64,000 nt of DNA from Agrococcus jenensis. Its GTDB lineage: Bacteria > Actinomycetota > Actinomycetes > Actinomycetales > Microbacteriaceae. The notes under the pieces were generated by a model that was not told the origin of the DNA, did not search any database, and saw nothing but the letters and a program-made list of their open reading frames with translations. Positions 35,907 to 45,630 of this stretch are shown piece by piece. The stretch lies in contig NZ_RKHJ01000001.1 of assembly GCF_003752465.1 (NCBI RefSeq), positions 1,922,001 to 1,986,000 on the forward strand. Reading direction: 5' to 3'. A program made the position numbers and the translations under genes. The number at the start of each line of letters is the position of its first letter. Positions within the stretch are counted from its first letter, which is position 1.

Positions 35907-35921
35907 GATGTTGTCAACATC
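35907..35921. promoter_or_regulatory. 15-bp palindrome upstream of clgR
   Basis: GATGTTGTCAACATC, perfect apart from the central base, 36 bp before the candidate clgR -10. A possible operator for ClgR or another regulator; it does not resemble the CGC-spacer-GCG type of site described for ClgR. Confidence 0.5.
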
Positions 35922-35956
35922 GAACCGAGCACGGCTGGGCGCAGGGAGCCTGCGAC

Positions 35957-35962
35957 TATGCT
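35957..35962 (+). promoter_or_regulatory. -10 TATGCT for clgR
   Basis: Predicts a ~25-nt leader carrying GAAGGGGGAG (35981-35990) before ATG 35994. Confidence 0.45.
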
Positions 35963-35993
35963 GATGCATCCGGCCACGGTGAAGGGGGAGACC

Positions 35994-36323
35994 ATGGTGC
36001 TGGTACGACAGGAGATCGGCGACGTCCTGCGCGACGTCCGCCTCCGACAGGGCAGGACGCTGCGCCAGGTCGCCTCGCGCGCCTCGGTCGCGCTGGGCTA
36101 TCTCAGCGAGGTCGAGCGCGGTCAGAAGGAGGCCTCGAGCGAGATCCTCGCCTCGGTCGCCGACGCCCTCGAGGTGCCGCTGTCGAAGATCCTCCGAGAG
36201 GTGGGCGACCGGCTCGCGGTGCTCGAGGGGCTCAGCTACGGCGAGCTCGACTCGATCGGCTCGACGGTGCCCGACACGCTGCCCGACGAGCTCGTGGCGG
36301 AGTTCGACGCGGCCGTCCGCTGA
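35994..36323 (+). CDS. clgR: ClgR-like XRE-family transcriptional activator
   Basis: 109 residues. The helix-turn-helix (about residues 8-62) reads [48 protein letters not shown], nearly the ClgR signature. ClgR activates clp protease genes and stress genes in actinobacteria and is itself degraded by ClpP. ATG 35994 was chosen for its purine-rich ribosome site; the frame is open upstream but weak. Position after pgsA/cinA and before DUF3046-recA matches the mycobacterial arrangement (recalled). Confidence 0.9.
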   Translation: MVLVRQEIGDVLRDVRLRQGRTLRQVASRASVALGYLSEVERGQKEASSEILASVADALEVPLSKILREVGDRLAVLEGLSYGELDSIGSTVPDTLPDELVAEFDAAVR

Positions 36324-36333
36324 GGGAGCGCGG

Positions 36334-36555
36334 GTGAGGACGAGCGAGCTGCAGCTCGCGGTCACAGAGGAATTCGGCGCCCTCGGCGCGGTGCTCATGA
36401 CCGACATGACGCTGGGGAGCCTCGGCGGCCGCACGGCCGCTGAGGCCCTTGCCGCCGGTGTGCCCGCGCGCGCCATCTGGCAGGCGCTGTGCGACGCGAA
36501 GGACGTGCCGGCCGAGCGCCGCCACGGCCGCGGGATGCGCGCGCCGCGCGCCTGA
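36334..36555 (+). CDS. DUF3046 family small protein
   Basis: 73 residues from GTG 36334, 10 bp after clgR. The sequence (FGALGAVLMTDMTLGSLGGRTAAEALAAGVPARAIWQALCDAKDVPAERR) matches the DUF3046 proteins that precede recA in actinobacteria. No catalytic motif; function unknown. Probably cotranscribed with clgR. Confidence 0.85.
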   Translation: MRTSELQLAVTEEFGALGAVLMTDMTLGSLGGRTAAEALAAGVPARAIWQALCDAKDVPAERRHGRGMRAPRA

Positions 36556-36582
36556 GCGGGGTCGCGACACGCCGCCCGTCGT

Positions 36583-36598
36583 TCGAAGACTCGTTCGA
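36583..36598. promoter_or_regulatory. LexA (SOS) box of recA
   Basis: TCGAAG-ACTC-GTTCGA matches the actinobacterial SOS consensus TCGAAC-N4-GTTCGA at 11 of 12 positions. It covers the likely -35 region of the promoter whose -10 is TAGGCT at 36607-36612. Confidence 0.85.
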
Positions 36599-36606
36599 TG
36601 CGCGCG

Positions 36607-36612
36607 TAGGCT
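36607..36612 (+). promoter_or_regulatory. -10 TAGGCT of the LexA-controlled recA promoter
   Basis: Nine bases downstream of the LexA box; predicts a ~95-nt recA leader. Confidence 0.6.
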
Positions 36613-36663
36613 GATGAGGCACGACGGCACCGTCATCCACAGGCGGGTGCTGGGGCCGCACGC

Positions 36664-36686
36664 ATGTCAGCGGCCCGCCGTAGCGT
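36664..36686 (+). promoter_or_regulatory. RecA-NDp (PafBC-type) second recA promoter
   Basis: ATGTCAGCG, eight bases, then TAGCGT (36681-36686). The described RecA-NDp motif is TTGTCRGTG-N8-TAnnnT; this matches 7 of 9 in the first block, the exact spacing and the -10. It would give a LexA-independent damage-inducible transcript starting ~24 nt before the start codon. Confidence 0.7.
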
Positions 36687-36714
36687 GAGCGCACCACCGA
36701 CGGAAGGCCCAGCA

Positions 36715-37781
<1,067 letters not shown>

Positions 37782-37785
<4 letters not shown>

Positions 37786-38378
37786 GCGACTCCGACCGTC
37801 TGGCGGGCGTCACCGAGCTCTCGGCCTGGGTCGCCCGCGACGCCGAGCGCGACGCGGAGGGGTTCGGCGACGAGCCAGCGGCGATGGAGCCCGTCGACGA
37901 GGAGTCGGCGCGCTCCATCGCCCTGCGCGCGCTCGGCCGCCGCGCAGCGAGCCGGCAGGAGCTCGACCGCACGCTCGAGCGGCGCGACGTCGAGCCGGAG
38001 GTGCGGGCCGCCGTGCTCGACCGGCTCGAGGCCGAGGGGCTCGTCGACGACGCGCAGCTGGCCCGCGACACTGCGGAGCGGCTGCGCGAGCGCAAGCACC
38101 TGGGCGAGCGCGGCGTGGCGGCAGAGCTGCGCAAGCGCGGCCTCGACCCCGACGAGCTCGACGAGGCGGATCGTGACGACGAGCTCCAGCGCGCGATCGA
38201 CGCCGCTGCCGAGCGACGACGCCGTTCGGGGAGCCTCGACGACGAGACGGCCGAGCGCCGCCTCACCGGCTACCTGCAGCGGCGCGGCTTCTCCGGCGGC
38301 ACGGTGAGGATCGCGATCGAGCGCACGAGGCCGCAGCGATCCAGGGGCCCGAGCACGCAGGGGCCGCGGTTCCGCTGA
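37782..38378 (+). CDS. recX: regulatory protein RecX
   Basis: 198 residues from GTG 37782 (GTGA overlap with recA). It modulates RecA filaments. The three-helix repeat architecture is visible: [69 protein letters not shown] and [25 protein letters not shown]. The N-terminal ~40 residues are an acidic, less conserved extension, common in actinobacterial RecX. Confidence 0.93.
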
Positions 38379-38448
38379 CCGATCGGCAGAGAGCACCGAC
38401 CGGAAGAAAACTCAGCGCGTGTGCAGGTACGAACGCTCAGCCGCAGGA

Positions 38449-38454
38449 TAGGTT
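38449..38454 (+). promoter_or_regulatory. -10 TAGGTT, leaderless type
   Basis: Ends 6 nt before ATG 38461. Confidence 0.55.
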
Positions 38455-38460
38455 GCTCCC

Positions 38461-38931
38461 ATGAAGACGACCCGCCTCCTCGCTGTCCCCGCCCTCGCAG
38501 GCGCCTCGCTGCTCGCACTGACGGGCTGCATCCAGCTGCCTCCGATGGGCGGCGCACCCGTGGCCACGCAGGCACCGGTCGTCTCGGGCGACCCCGGCTC
38601 CGGCGACCCCGGCGCGGGCACCGGCGACCTCGCCGGCACGAGCTGGACCGGTGACTTCAACGGCCAGGTGACCGACATCGCCTTCACCCTCAACGAGGAC
38701 GGCACGATCGACTTCGCCGACTGGGCGGGGAGCGAGTTCGACTCGCCCGGCGACGTGTGGACGCTCAGCGGCGACACGCTCGACATGACCATCACGCAGA
38801 TCTCCGTCGACGAGAGCGGCAGCGAGACGTTCGACGTGTCGCTCTCCGGCACGGCCACCGACGGCTCGATGAGCCTGTCGGGCCAGGGCACCGACGGGAA
38901 CACCTACGAGCTGAACGCGACGCAGGGCTGA
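38461..38931 (+). CDS. small secreted lipoprotein, unknown function
   Basis: 156 residues. A signal peptide with lipobox LTGC (cysteine at residue 23) predicts lipid anchoring on the outer face of the membrane. A Gly/Pro/Asp-rich spacer (~30-58) precedes a beta-rich domain starting [30 protein letters not shown], with repeated short strands ([29 protein letters not shown]), reminiscent of lipocalin-like META/calycin folds. No family was recognised. It stands between recX and miaB with its own leaderless promoter. Confidence 0.8.
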   Translation: MKTTRLLAVPALAGASLLALTGCIQLPPMGGAPVATQAPVVSGDPGSGDPGAGTGDLAGTSWTGDFNGQVTDIAFTLNEDGTIDFADWAGSEFDSPGDVWTLSGDTLDMTITQISVDESGSETFDVSLSGTATDGSMSLSGQGTDGNTYELNATQG

Positions 38932-38946
38932 CGAGCGCAGCGCTCG
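38932..38946 (+). terminator. weak terminator-like hairpin
   Basis: CGAGCG / CGCTCG with a CAG loop directly after the lipoprotein stop; the right arm also belongs to an alternative 14-bp palindrome (38941-38954). Confidence 0.35.
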
Positions 38947-38958
38947 ATCGAGCGCGGG

Positions 38959-38964
38959 TAGCCT
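38959..38964 (+). promoter_or_regulatory. -10 TAGCCT, leaderless type, for miaB
   Basis: Ends 7 nt before ATG 38972. Confidence 0.6.
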
Positions 38965-38971
38965 GGGCGAC

Positions 38972-40447
38972 ATGTCCGTGATCGCTCCAGCGCGCACCTA
39001 CGAGGTCAAGACGTTCGGCTGCCAGATGAACGTCCACGACTCGGAGCGCCTGCGCGGCTCGCTCGAGGCGGCGGGCCTCGTCGAGGCGGAGGACGGCGCG
39101 CCCGACGTCGTCGTCATCAACACCTGCGCGGTGCGCGAGAACGCCGACCAGCGGCTCTACGGGCACCTGGGGCAGCTCGCCAAGACCAAGCGCGAGCGGC
39201 CCGGCTTCCAGATCGCGGTGGGCGGCTGCCTCGCGCAGAAGGACCGCTCGACGATCGTCGAGCGCGCGCCCTGGGTCGACGTCGTCTTCGGCACGCACAA
39301 CATCGGCTCGCTGCCGACGCTGCTCGAGCGCAGCCGCCACAACGGCGAGGCGGAGGTCGAGATCCTCGAGGCGCTCGAGGTGTTCCCGTCGACGCTGCCC
39401 TCGAAGCGGGAATCCACCTACGCGGGCTGGGTGTCGATCTCGGTCGGGTGCAACAACACGTGCACGTTCTGCATCGTGCCGTCGCTCCGCGGCAAGGAGC
39501 GCGACCGCAGGCCCGGCGACGTGCTCGCCGAGCTGCAGGCGCTCGTCGACGACGGCGTCGTCGAGGTCACGCTCCTGGGCCAGAACGTCAACTCGTACGG
39601 TGTCGAGTTCGGCGACCGACTCGCGTTCGGCAAGCTGCTGCGGGCCGCGGGCGAGATCGACGGCCTCGAGCGCATCCGCTTCACGAGCCCGCACCCGGCG
39701 GCGTTCACCGACGACGTGATCGACGCGATGGCCGAGACGGATGCGGTGATGCCGCAGCTCCACATGCCGCTGCAGTCGGGCTCCGACCGTGTGCTGCGCG
39801 CGATGCGGCGCTCCTACCGCTCGACCCGGTTCCTCGGCATCCTCGACCGGGTGCGCGAGCGCATCCCGCACGCGGCGATCACGACCGACATCATCGTCGG
39901 CTTCCCCGGTGAGACCGAGGAGGACTTCGCCGAGACGCTCCGGGTCGTCGAGGCGTCGCGCTTCGCGTCGGCGTTCACGTTCCAGTACTCGATCCGGCCG
40001 GGCACCCCTGCGGCGACGATGCCCGACCAGGTGCCGAAGGAGGTCGTGCAGGAGCGCTTCGAGCGCCTCGTCGCGCTCCAGGACCGCATCGCCTTCGAGG
40101 AGAACCGCGCGCAGGTCGGCCGCACGGTCGACGTGCTCGTCTCGAACAGCGAGGGCAGGAAGGACGTGACGACGCACCGGCTCAGCGGCCGCGCCGAGGA
40201 CAACCGGCTGGTGCACTTCGCGCCCGGCGCCGACGTGCCGCGCCCCGGCGACGTCGTGACGGTGGCCGTCACGCACGCGGCGCCGTTCCACCTCATCGCC
40301 GACGACGGGCCGGTCGCGCTGCGGCGCACGCGCGCGGGCGACGCGTGGGATCGCGCGCAGGCGGACTCGTGCGCCGTGCCGGCGCCCGTCGCCGGCGGCG
40401 GCCCGCGCCCCGTCTCCCTCGGCCTGCCCGTGCTCCGCGCCACGTGA
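38972..40447 (+). CDS. miaB: tRNA-2-methylthio-N6-dimethylallyladenosine synthase MiaB
   Basis: 491 residues. Radical-SAM methylthiotransferase acting on i6A37 of tRNA. The N-terminal UPF0004 domain carries three cluster cysteines ([20 protein letters not shown]); the radical-SAM cluster is C160-x3-C164-x2-C167 ([12 protein letters not shown]). A TRAM domain follows (~375-445). About 35 residues beyond TRAM form a low-complexity Ala/Pro/Gly tail. It overlaps miaA, which makes its i6A substrate, by GTGA. Confidence 0.95.
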   Translation: MSVIAPARTYEVKTFGCQMNVHDSERLRGSLEAAGLVEAEDGAPDVVVINTCAVRENADQRLYGHLGQLAKTKRERPGFQIAVGGCLAQKDRSTIVERAPWVDVVFGTHNIGSLPTLLERSRHNGEAEVEILEALEVFPSTLPSKRESTYAGWVSISVGCNNTCTFCIVPSLRGKERDRRPGDVLAELQALVDDGVVEVTLLGQNVNSYGVEFGDRLAFGKLLRAAGEIDGLERIRFTSPHPAAFTDDVIDAMAETDAVMPQLHMPLQSGSDRVLRAMRRSYRSTRFLGILDRVRERIPHAAITTDIIVGFPGETEEDFAETLRVVEASRFASAFTFQYSIRPGTPAATMPDQVPKEVVQERFERLVALQDRIAFEENRAQVGRTVDVLVSNSEGRKDVTTHRLSGRAEDNRLVHFAPGADVPRPGDVVTVAVTHAAPFHLIADDGPVALRRTRAGDAWDRAQADSCAVPAPVAGGGPRPVSLGLPVLRAT

Positions 40448-41352
40448 CCCTCATCGCCGTCATCGGGGCCACCGGCACCGGCAAGACGGCGACGTCGCTC
40501 GACATCGCCGACGCCGTCGCGCGCCTCGGCGGAACCGCCGAGATCGTCAACTGCGACGCGATGCAGCTGTACCGCGGCATGGACATCGGCACAGCGAAGG
40601 CGGGCGTCGACGAGCGCCGCGGCCATCCGCACCACCTGCTCGACGTGCTCGAGCCCTGGCAGGACGCCGCCGTGCCGGCCTACCGCGATGCCGCGCTGGG
40701 AGCGATCGCGGCGATCGAGGCGCGCGGCGCCGTGCCGATCCTGGTCGGCGGCAGCGGCCTCTACGCCTCGAGCGTGCTCTACGACTTCGCCTTCCCCGCG
40801 ACGGACGCAGCGCTCCGCGCCGCCCTCGAGGCCGAGCTCGAGGCGTCGGGCGCAGCGGCGATGCACGCGCGGCTCGCGGCCGTCGACGCGAGCGCCGCCG
40901 CCGCGATCGGCCCGCACAACGGCAGGCGGCTCGTGCGCGCGCTGGAGGCGGTCACGCTCACCGGCGAGCCCTTCCGCGTGGGGCTGCCGCCCGAGAAGTC
41001 GCTCGTGCGGCCGACGATCATCCAGCACGTGCGCGCGGACCGCGCCGCGCTCGTCGAGCGCCTCGACGCGCGCGTCGCGGGCATGTGGGCGCTCGGCATC
41101 GTCGACGAGGCGCGCGCGCTGCGCGAGGCCGGTATCGAGCGGGGCACGACCGCGCAGCAGGCGATCGGCTACCGCCAGGCGCTCGACCAGCTCGACGGGC
41201 GCATCGACGAGGCGGAGGCGGTGGAACGCACGCAGGCGCTCACGCGCCGCTACGCCCGCCGCCAGGTGTCGTGGTTCCAGCGCTACCCGGCCGCGCCCCC
41301 GATGGACTCGGCCGAGCTCGCGCGCCGAGCGGTCGGTAGCCTGGGAGCATGA
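40444..41352 (+). CDS. miaA: tRNA dimethylallyltransferase MiaA
   Basis: 302 residues from GTG 40444. It adds a dimethylallyl group to A37 of tRNAs reading UNN codons. P-loop GATGTGKT (about residues 8-15), the DxxQ element [31 protein letters not shown] and the Q-A-IGYRQ region that contacts tRNA are present. Its last bases hold the -10 and start of dapF (41337-41349). Confidence 0.95.
   Translation: MTLIAVIGATGTGKTATSLDIADAVARLGGTAEIVNCDAMQLYRGMDIGTAKAGVDERRGHPHHLLDVLEPWQDAAVPAYRDAALGAIAAIEARGAVPILVGGSGLYASSVLYDFAFPATDAALRAALEAELEASGAAAMHARLAAVDASAAAAIGPHNGRRLVRALEAVTLTGEPFRVGLPPEKSLVRPTIIQHVRADRAALVERLDARVAGMWALGIVDEARALREAGIERGTTAQQAIGYRQALDQLDGRIDEAEAVERTQALTRRYARRQVSWFQRYPAAPPMDSAELARRAVGSLGA
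41337..41342 (+). promoter_or_regulatory. -10 TAGCCT, leaderless type, for dapF
   Basis: Inside the 3' end of miaA; ends 6 nt before ATG 41349. Confidence 0.55.
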
Positions 41353-42215
41353 CGCAGGTGATCCCGCAGGGCTTCTCGAAGGGGCACGGGACCGGCAACG
41401 ACTTCGTGCTGGTCGCCGACGCCGACGGCAGCGCGCCGCTCACGCCCGAGCGCGTCCGCGCGCTCGCCGACCGGCGCTTCGGCGTCGGCGGCGACGGCGT
41501 CATCCGCGCGGTGCGTGCGGGCGCCACGGGCGTCGCGATCCTCGACAGCGCGGCCGAGGGCACCTGGGCGATGGACTACTGGAACGCCGACGGCAGCGTG
41601 AGCGAGATGTGCGGCAACGGCGTGCGCGTGTTCGTGCGCTACCTGCTCGAGGCGGGGCTCGAGGAGCTGCCGGACGGCGGTGCGATCGACGTGGCCACGC
41701 GCGCGGGCGTCAAGCGCGTCGTGCGCCGCGGGGAGCTGCTCTCCGTCGACCTCGGCCCCTTCGAGCTCGGCGAGATGGCCCTGGTCGCCGCCGACGGGCT
41801 GGAGGTCGACCGGCCGGGCCTGCTGGTGTCGACCGGCAACCCGCACGTCGTGGTCGCCCTCGCGAGCGAGGACGAGCTGGCCGGCCTCGACCTGCACCGG
41901 GCGCCGTCGCTCGACCCGGCACCCGTCGACGGCGCGAACGTCGAGTTCGTCGTGCCCGGGGCGATCGCCGACGGCATCGGCTCGATCCGCATGCGCGTGC
42001 ACGAGCGGGGCGTCGGCGAGACGCTCTCCTGCGGCACGGGCGCCGTCGCCGCGGCGATGGCGACCCGGCACTGGTCGGGGGACGCCGCCGACCGCTGGAT
42101 CGTCGACGTGCCGGGCGGCCGGCTCGAGGTCGACGTCGACGAGCGCGGCCACGCCTGGCTCACCGGGCCCGCCGAGATCGTCTTCCGCGGAGAGACGCTC
42201 AGTCCGGCGCGGTGA
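41349..42215 (+). CDS. dapF: diaminopimelate epimerase
   Basis: 288 residues. It interconverts LL- and meso-diaminopimelate. The two catalytic cysteines are in MCGNGVRVF and SCGTGAVAAA; GHGTGNDFVL opens the protein and WNADGSVSEM precedes the first cysteine. With dapA and dapB in the same window most of lysine synthesis is represented. Its 3' end overlaps the convergent methyltransferase gene by 17 bp. Confidence 0.95.
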   Translation: MTQVIPQGFSKGHGTGNDFVLVADADGSAPLTPERVRALADRRFGVGGDGVIRAVRAGATGVAILDSAAEGTWAMDYWNADGSVSEMCGNGVRVFVRYLLEAGLEELPDGGAIDVATRAGVKRVVRRGELLSVDLGPFELGEMALVAADGLEVDRPGLLVSTGNPHVVVALASEDELAGLDLHRAPSLDPAPVDGANVEFVVPGAIADGIGSIRMRVHERGVGETLSCGTGAVAAAMATRHWSGDAADRWIVDVPGGRLEVDVDERGHAWLTGPAEIVFRGETLSPAR

Positions 42216-42804
42216 CGGCGATGATGCGGTACGTCTTCCGGGAGTCGGCGCGCTCGACGTCGAAGCCCTCGAAGCGCTCCGCGAGCCACCGCAGCAGCGA
42301 GTCGGCGCCGAGGTGCTTCTGCACCACGAGCCACGCCGTGGCCCCGGGCGCCAGCCGCGGGATCCACCGCTCCAGCAGCGCGTGCAGCTCGGCCTTGCCG
42401 ATGCGGATGGGCGGGTTCGACCAGATGACGTCGAACCGCACGTCCTCCGGCACGAGCTCGGGCGAGGCGGCCGTGATGTTCGATATGCTGAGCAGCTCGG
42501 CATTCCGCTCCACGAGCGAGAGCGCTCGGGCATTGACGTCGACCGCCCACACGCGGGCGGCGGGGGAGCGGAGCGCGAGCGTCGTGGCGATCGGCCCCCA
42601 GCCGCAGCCCAGGTCCAGCAGCTCGCCGGCCTCGGGGGGTGCGGGCACGGCATCCAACAGCACCGCGGTGCCGACGTCGAGGCGGTCTCCGGAGAAGACA
42701 CCGGTGGCCGTGACCATCTCCCGCTCCTCGCCCGCGATGGGCACCCGGATGGTCCGGATGGACGAGGGCGCGGCGGGATCGGGTGAGAAGTAGTGGTCCG
42801 GCAC
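42199..42804 (-). CDS. class I SAM methyltransferase (RsmC/RlmG-like, MTS domain)
   Basis: 201 residues. Motif I LLDLGCGWGPIATTLA, acidic VDVNARAL and the N-P-P catalytic motif IWSNPPIRIGK mark an N-methyltransferase of the small-domain RsmC/RlmG group that methylates guanine N2 in rRNA; the exact target is uncertain. GTG 42804 (VPDHYFSPDP) was chosen because a minus-strand TACTGT ends 7 nt upstream; GTG 42810 is the alternative. The longer frame reaching 42936 is not supported. Confidence 0.85.
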   Translation of the reverse strand: MPDHYFSPDPAAPSSIRTIRVPIAGEEREMVTATGVFSGDRLDVGTAVLLDAVPAPPEAGELLDLGCGWGPIATTLALRSPAARVWAVDVNARALSLVERNAELLSISNITAASPELVPEDVRFDVIWSNPPIRIGKAELHALLERWIPRLAPGATAWLVVQKHLGADSLLRWLAERFEGFDVERADSRKTYRIIAVTAPD

Positions 42805-42811
42805 GGACACG

Positions 42812-42817
42812 ACAGTA
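42812..42817 (-). promoter_or_regulatory. -10 TACTGT, leaderless type
   Basis: Minus strand; 7 nt before GTG 42804. It overlaps the region just upstream of hflX. Confidence 0.4.
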
Positions 42818-42831
42818 GCGAAGGACGAAGC

Positions 42832-44370
42832 ATGGCAGCACCGCAGGACAGCGGACCCACCGGTCCCGGGCGCGCGACGGAGCGCATCCTGGCCTGGGCG
42901 GCGTCGGAGGACGACGTGCTCGGCGAGCGCGCGCAAGCGCTGCAGGACGACGACACCGCGCTCGACGCGGGGTTCGGCGACGACGTCGACGGCGCGCAGC
43001 TCGAGCGCGCGGATCGCGCTGCGCTCCGACGGGTCGACGGGCTGCGCACCGAGCTCGAGGACGTCACCGAGGTCGAGTACCGCCAGCTCCGGCTCGAGAA
43101 CGTCGTGCTCGTCGGCGTCTACTCGGGCGGCGCGAGCGGTGCGGAGGACGCCGAGAACTCGCTGCGCGAGCTCGCCGCGCTCGCCGAGACAGCCGGCGCT
43201 CGGGTGCTCGACGGCATGCTGCAGCGCCGCCCCAACCCCGACCCCGCGACCTACGTCGGCCGCGGCAAGGCGGAGGAGCTCGCCGCCATCGTCAAGGAGC
43301 TCGGCGCCGACACCGTGATCGCCGACAGCGAGCTCTCACCGAGCCAGCGCCGCGCGCTCGAGGACCAGGTGAAGGTCAAGGTGATCGACCGCACGGCGGT
43401 GATCCTCGACATCTTCAGCCAGCACGCCACGAGCCGCGAGGGCAAGGCGCAGGTCGAGCTCGCGCAGCTCGAGTACCTGCTGCCGCGACTGCGCGGCTGG
43501 GGCGAGTCGATGTCGCGCCAGGCTGGTGGCCAGGTCGGCGGCCAGGGCGCGGGCATGGGCTCGCGCGGACCGGGTGAGACGAAGATCGAGCTCGACCGCC
43601 GTCGCATCCACACCCGCATGGCGCGGCTGCGGAAGCAGATCAAGGGCTTCGGGCCCGCGCGGCAGGCGAAGCGCGCGAACCGCGACCGCTTCGAGGTGCC
43701 GGGCGTCGCGATCGTGGGCTACACCAACGCCGGCAAGTCGAGCCTGCTCAACCGCATCACCGGCGCGGGCGTGCTGGTCGAGAACGCGCTGTTCGCGACC
43801 CTCGACGCGACGGTGCGGCGCTCGACCACGCCCGACGGCCGCGAGTTCACGATCGCCGACACGGTCGGCTTCGTGCGCAACCTGCCGCACCAGCTCGTCG
43901 AGGCGTTCCGCTCGACGTTCGAGGAGGTGGCGGAGTCGGACGTCGTCGTGCACGTCGTCGACGCGAGCCACCCGGACCCGGCGGCGCAGATCGCGACCGT
44001 GCGCGACGTGCTGGGCGAGACGGGCGCGCGCTCGATCCCCGAGGTCGTCGTGTTCAACAAGGCCGACCTCATCAGCGACGACGAGCGGCTCGTGCTGCGC
44101 GGTCTGCAGCCGGACGGCGTCTTCGCCTCCGCGCGGACGGGCGAGGGCGTCGACGCGATCCTCGCGAGGATCGCCGAGCTGCTGCCGCGGCCCGAGGTCG
44201 CGGTGTCGCTGCTCGTGCCGTTCGACCGTGGCGACATCATCGCGATGCTCCACGACCGCTTCGAGGTGCTGCGCGAGGCCTACGAGGAGGCGGGCACGCG
44301 CGTCGACGCGAAGGTCACCGAGGCGGCGCTCGCGCAGCTGGCGGAGTTCCGGGTCGAGCCGGCCGCCTGA
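42832..44370 (+). CDS. hflX: ribosome-associated GTPase HflX
   Basis: 512 residues. HflX splits stalled ribosomes. An acidic N-terminal extension (~1-75) precedes the HflX nucleotide-binding-like domain (LLQRRPNPDPATYVGRGKAEEL), a coiled coil with GSRGPGETKIELDRRRI, and the G domain: G1 GYTNAGKSS (296-304), G3 DTVGFVRNLP, G4 NKAD. ATG 42832 has AAGGA 6 nt upstream; the ATG at 42793 is rejected. Confidence 0.94.
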   Translation: MAAPQDSGPTGPGRATERILAWAASEDDVLGERAQALQDDDTALDAGFGDDVDGAQLERADRAALRRVDGLRTELEDVTEVEYRQLRLENVVLVGVYSGGASGAEDAENSLRELAALAETAGARVLDGMLQRRPNPDPATYVGRGKAEELAAIVKELGADTVIADSELSPSQRRALEDQVKVKVIDRTAVILDIFSQHATSREGKAQVELAQLEYLLPRLRGWGESMSRQAGGQVGGQGAGMGSRGPGETKIELDRRRIHTRMARLRKQIKGFGPARQAKRANRDRFEVPGVAIVGYTNAGKSSLLNRITGAGVLVENALFATLDATVRRSTTPDGREFTIADTVGFVRNLPHQLVEAFRSTFEEVAESDVVVHVVDASHPDPAAQIATVRDVLGETGARSIPEVVVFNKADLISDDERLVLRGLQPDGVFASARTGEGVDAILARIAELLPRPEVAVSLLVPFDRGDIIAMLHDRFEVLREAYEEAGTRVDAKVTEAALAQLAEFRVEPAA

Positions 44371-44373
44371 CGC

Positions 44374-44997
44374 CTAGACGGCTCGCAGCACGGCGACGAC
44401 GCGACCCAGCACGTCGGACTCGTCGCCGAGGATCGGCTCGAACGCCGAGTTGCGGGGCAGCAGCCACGTGTGGCCGTCGCGCTGCTTGAAGACCTTCACG
44501 GTGGCCTCGCCGTCGAGCATCGCGGCGACGATGTCGCCGTTGTCGGCCGTCTGCTGCTGTCGCACGACGACCCAGTCGCCGTCGCAGATCGCGGCGTCGA
44601 TCATCGAGTCGCCGACGACCTTGAGCATGAAGAGGTCGCCGGTGCCGACGAGCTGCTTCGGCAGCGGGAAGACGTCCTCGACCTGCTGCTCCGCCGTGAT
44701 CGGGATGCCGGCGGCGATGCGGCCGACGAGCGGCACGAACGTGGCCTGGTCGACGCTGCCGGCGGTCTCGTCGACCTCGTCGTCGACGAGCACCTCGATG
44801 GTGCGGGGGCGCGAGGGGTCGCGGCGGATCGCGCCGGCGAGCTCGAGCTGGCCGAGCTGGTGGGTGACGCTCGAGAGCGAGGAGAGCCCGACGGCGTCGC
44901 CGATCTCGCGGTAGCTGGGCGGGTAGCCGCGCTGGCGCACCGCTCGCTGGATCATCTGCAGGATCGCCTGCTGCTTGTCCGTCAGCTGCCTCGCCAT
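44374..44997 (-). CDS. lexA: SOS repressor LexA
   Basis: 207 residues. N-terminal winged helix with [25 protein letters not shown] for operator binding; cleavage site A96-G97 (RIAAG); catalytic dyad S131 (GDSMID) and K168 (ATVKVFK). Autocleavage is triggered by RecA filaments. Its promoter -10 TACGCT (minus strand, 45055-45050) sits inside a LexA-like box, so it should autoregulate. Convergent with hflX, only 3 bp apart. Confidence 0.97.
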   Translation of the reverse strand: MARQLTDKQQAILQMIQRAVRQRGYPPSYREIGDAVGLSSLSSVTHQLGQLELAGAIRRDPSRPRTIEVLVDDEVDETAGSVDQATFVPLVGRIAAGIPITAEQQVEDVFPLPKQLVGTGDLFMLKVVGDSMIDAAICDGDWVVVRQQQTADNGDIVAAMLDGEATVKVFKQRDGHTWLLPRNSAFEPILGDESDVLGRVVAVLRAV

Positions 44998-45044
44998 GCC
45001 CGCCCGCTCTCGATGTCAGTAGCCCCTGCTTGACTCCTGGTGGT

Positions 45045-45060
45045 TCGAAAGCGTATCCGA
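45045..45060. promoter_or_regulatory. LexA-like box 1 (lexA side)
   Basis: Minus-strand reading TCGGAT-ACGC-TTTCGA, 9 of 12 consensus positions, containing the lexA -10 TACGCT. Confidence 0.6.
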
Positions 45061-45073
45061 CAGGGTGCCCGGA

Positions 45074-45089
45074 TCAAACGGATGTTCGA
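45074..45089. promoter_or_regulatory. LexA box 2
   Basis: TCAAAC-GGAT-GTTCGA, 11 of 12 consensus positions, between the two divergent promoters. Confidence 0.75.
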
Positions 45090-45136
45090 GCGTGTCGTGG
45101 AGATTCTCCGCGACAGGGCTTGACGCATCCGTGGAA

Positions 45137-45152
45137 TCGAAGATAGGTTCGA
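45137..45152. promoter_or_regulatory. LexA box 3 overlapping the LysM-gene promoter
   Basis: TCGAAG-ATAG-GTTCGA, 11 of 12 positions and the same single deviation (C to G) as the recA box. The -10 TAGGTT (45144-45149) of the LysM gene lies inside it. Confidence 0.8.
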
Positions 45153-45218
45153 AACAGAGATTCGCGGCCGGTGCTCCCGGCCGAGCACCGGCTGCGGATC
45201 CCACGAGAGGAGCAGGCC

Positions 45219-45581
45219 ATGACTGCCATCGCCACCGCACGCATCACCGGCACGCCGACCGTCCGGGTGCGCATGACGCCGCGCGGTCGCCGCGCCCTCG
45301 CGCTGCTCGTCGCCGCCCCCGTCATCGTCGCGGGCACCCTTGCCGGTGCCGGCGTCCTGGGCGGCGCGCTCGCCGGCGCCGTCGCGTCGTCCTCCACCAG
45401 CACCGCCGAGTTCGAGCACATCACGGTGCTGCCGGGCCAGTCGCTCTGGCAGATCGCCGAGGCCGTCGCCCCCGAGGCCGACCCGCGCGACGTGATCGCC
45501 GAGATCGAGCTGCTCAACGGCATCGCCGGCGCGATCCAGCCCGGCGAGCAGCTGGCGATCCCCGCGCACTACTCGCGCTGA
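45219..45581 (+). CDS. SOS-regulated membrane-anchored LysM protein, candidate cell-division inhibitor
   Basis: 120 residues from ATG 45219 (GAGAGGAGC upstream). A basic N terminus, one membrane helix (about residues 26-55) and an extracellular LysM domain (about 66-116: ITVLPGQSLWQIAEAV...LLNGIAGAIQPGEQLAIP). A small LysM protein divergent from lexA is the arrangement of mycobacterial ChiZ/Rv2719c and, in Bacillus, YneA, which block division during SOS. No separate hydrolase domain is present, so it looks like a YneA-type suppressor. Three LexA-like boxes upstream support SOS control. Confidence 0.85.
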   Translation: MTAIATARITGTPTVRVRMTPRGRRALALLVAAPVIVAGTLAGAGVLGGALAGAVASSSTSTAEFEHITVLPGQSLWQIAEAVAPEADPRDVIAEIELLNGIAGAIQPGEQLAIPAHYSR

Positions 45582-45618
45582 GCGCGGGGCCGCGCCCGGC
45601 GCGGCTCGCGCGCCGTCC

Positions 45619-45624
45619 TAGGCT
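45619..45624 (+). promoter_or_regulatory. -10 TAGGCT, leaderless type, for hisC
   Basis: Ends 6 nt before GTG 45631. Confidence 0.6.
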
Positions 45625-45630
45625 GGTTCG

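Noticed and set aside
36664..36714. ATG 36664 as recA start
   Set aside because: It lies within the second promoter motif and adds an unconserved N terminus; ATG 36715 has a ribosome site and the family N terminus.
45013..45035. Possible RecA-NDp motif (ATGTCAGTA-N8-TTGACT) in the lexA/LysM region
   Set aside because: The -10 does not fit TAnnnT, so the match is incomplete.
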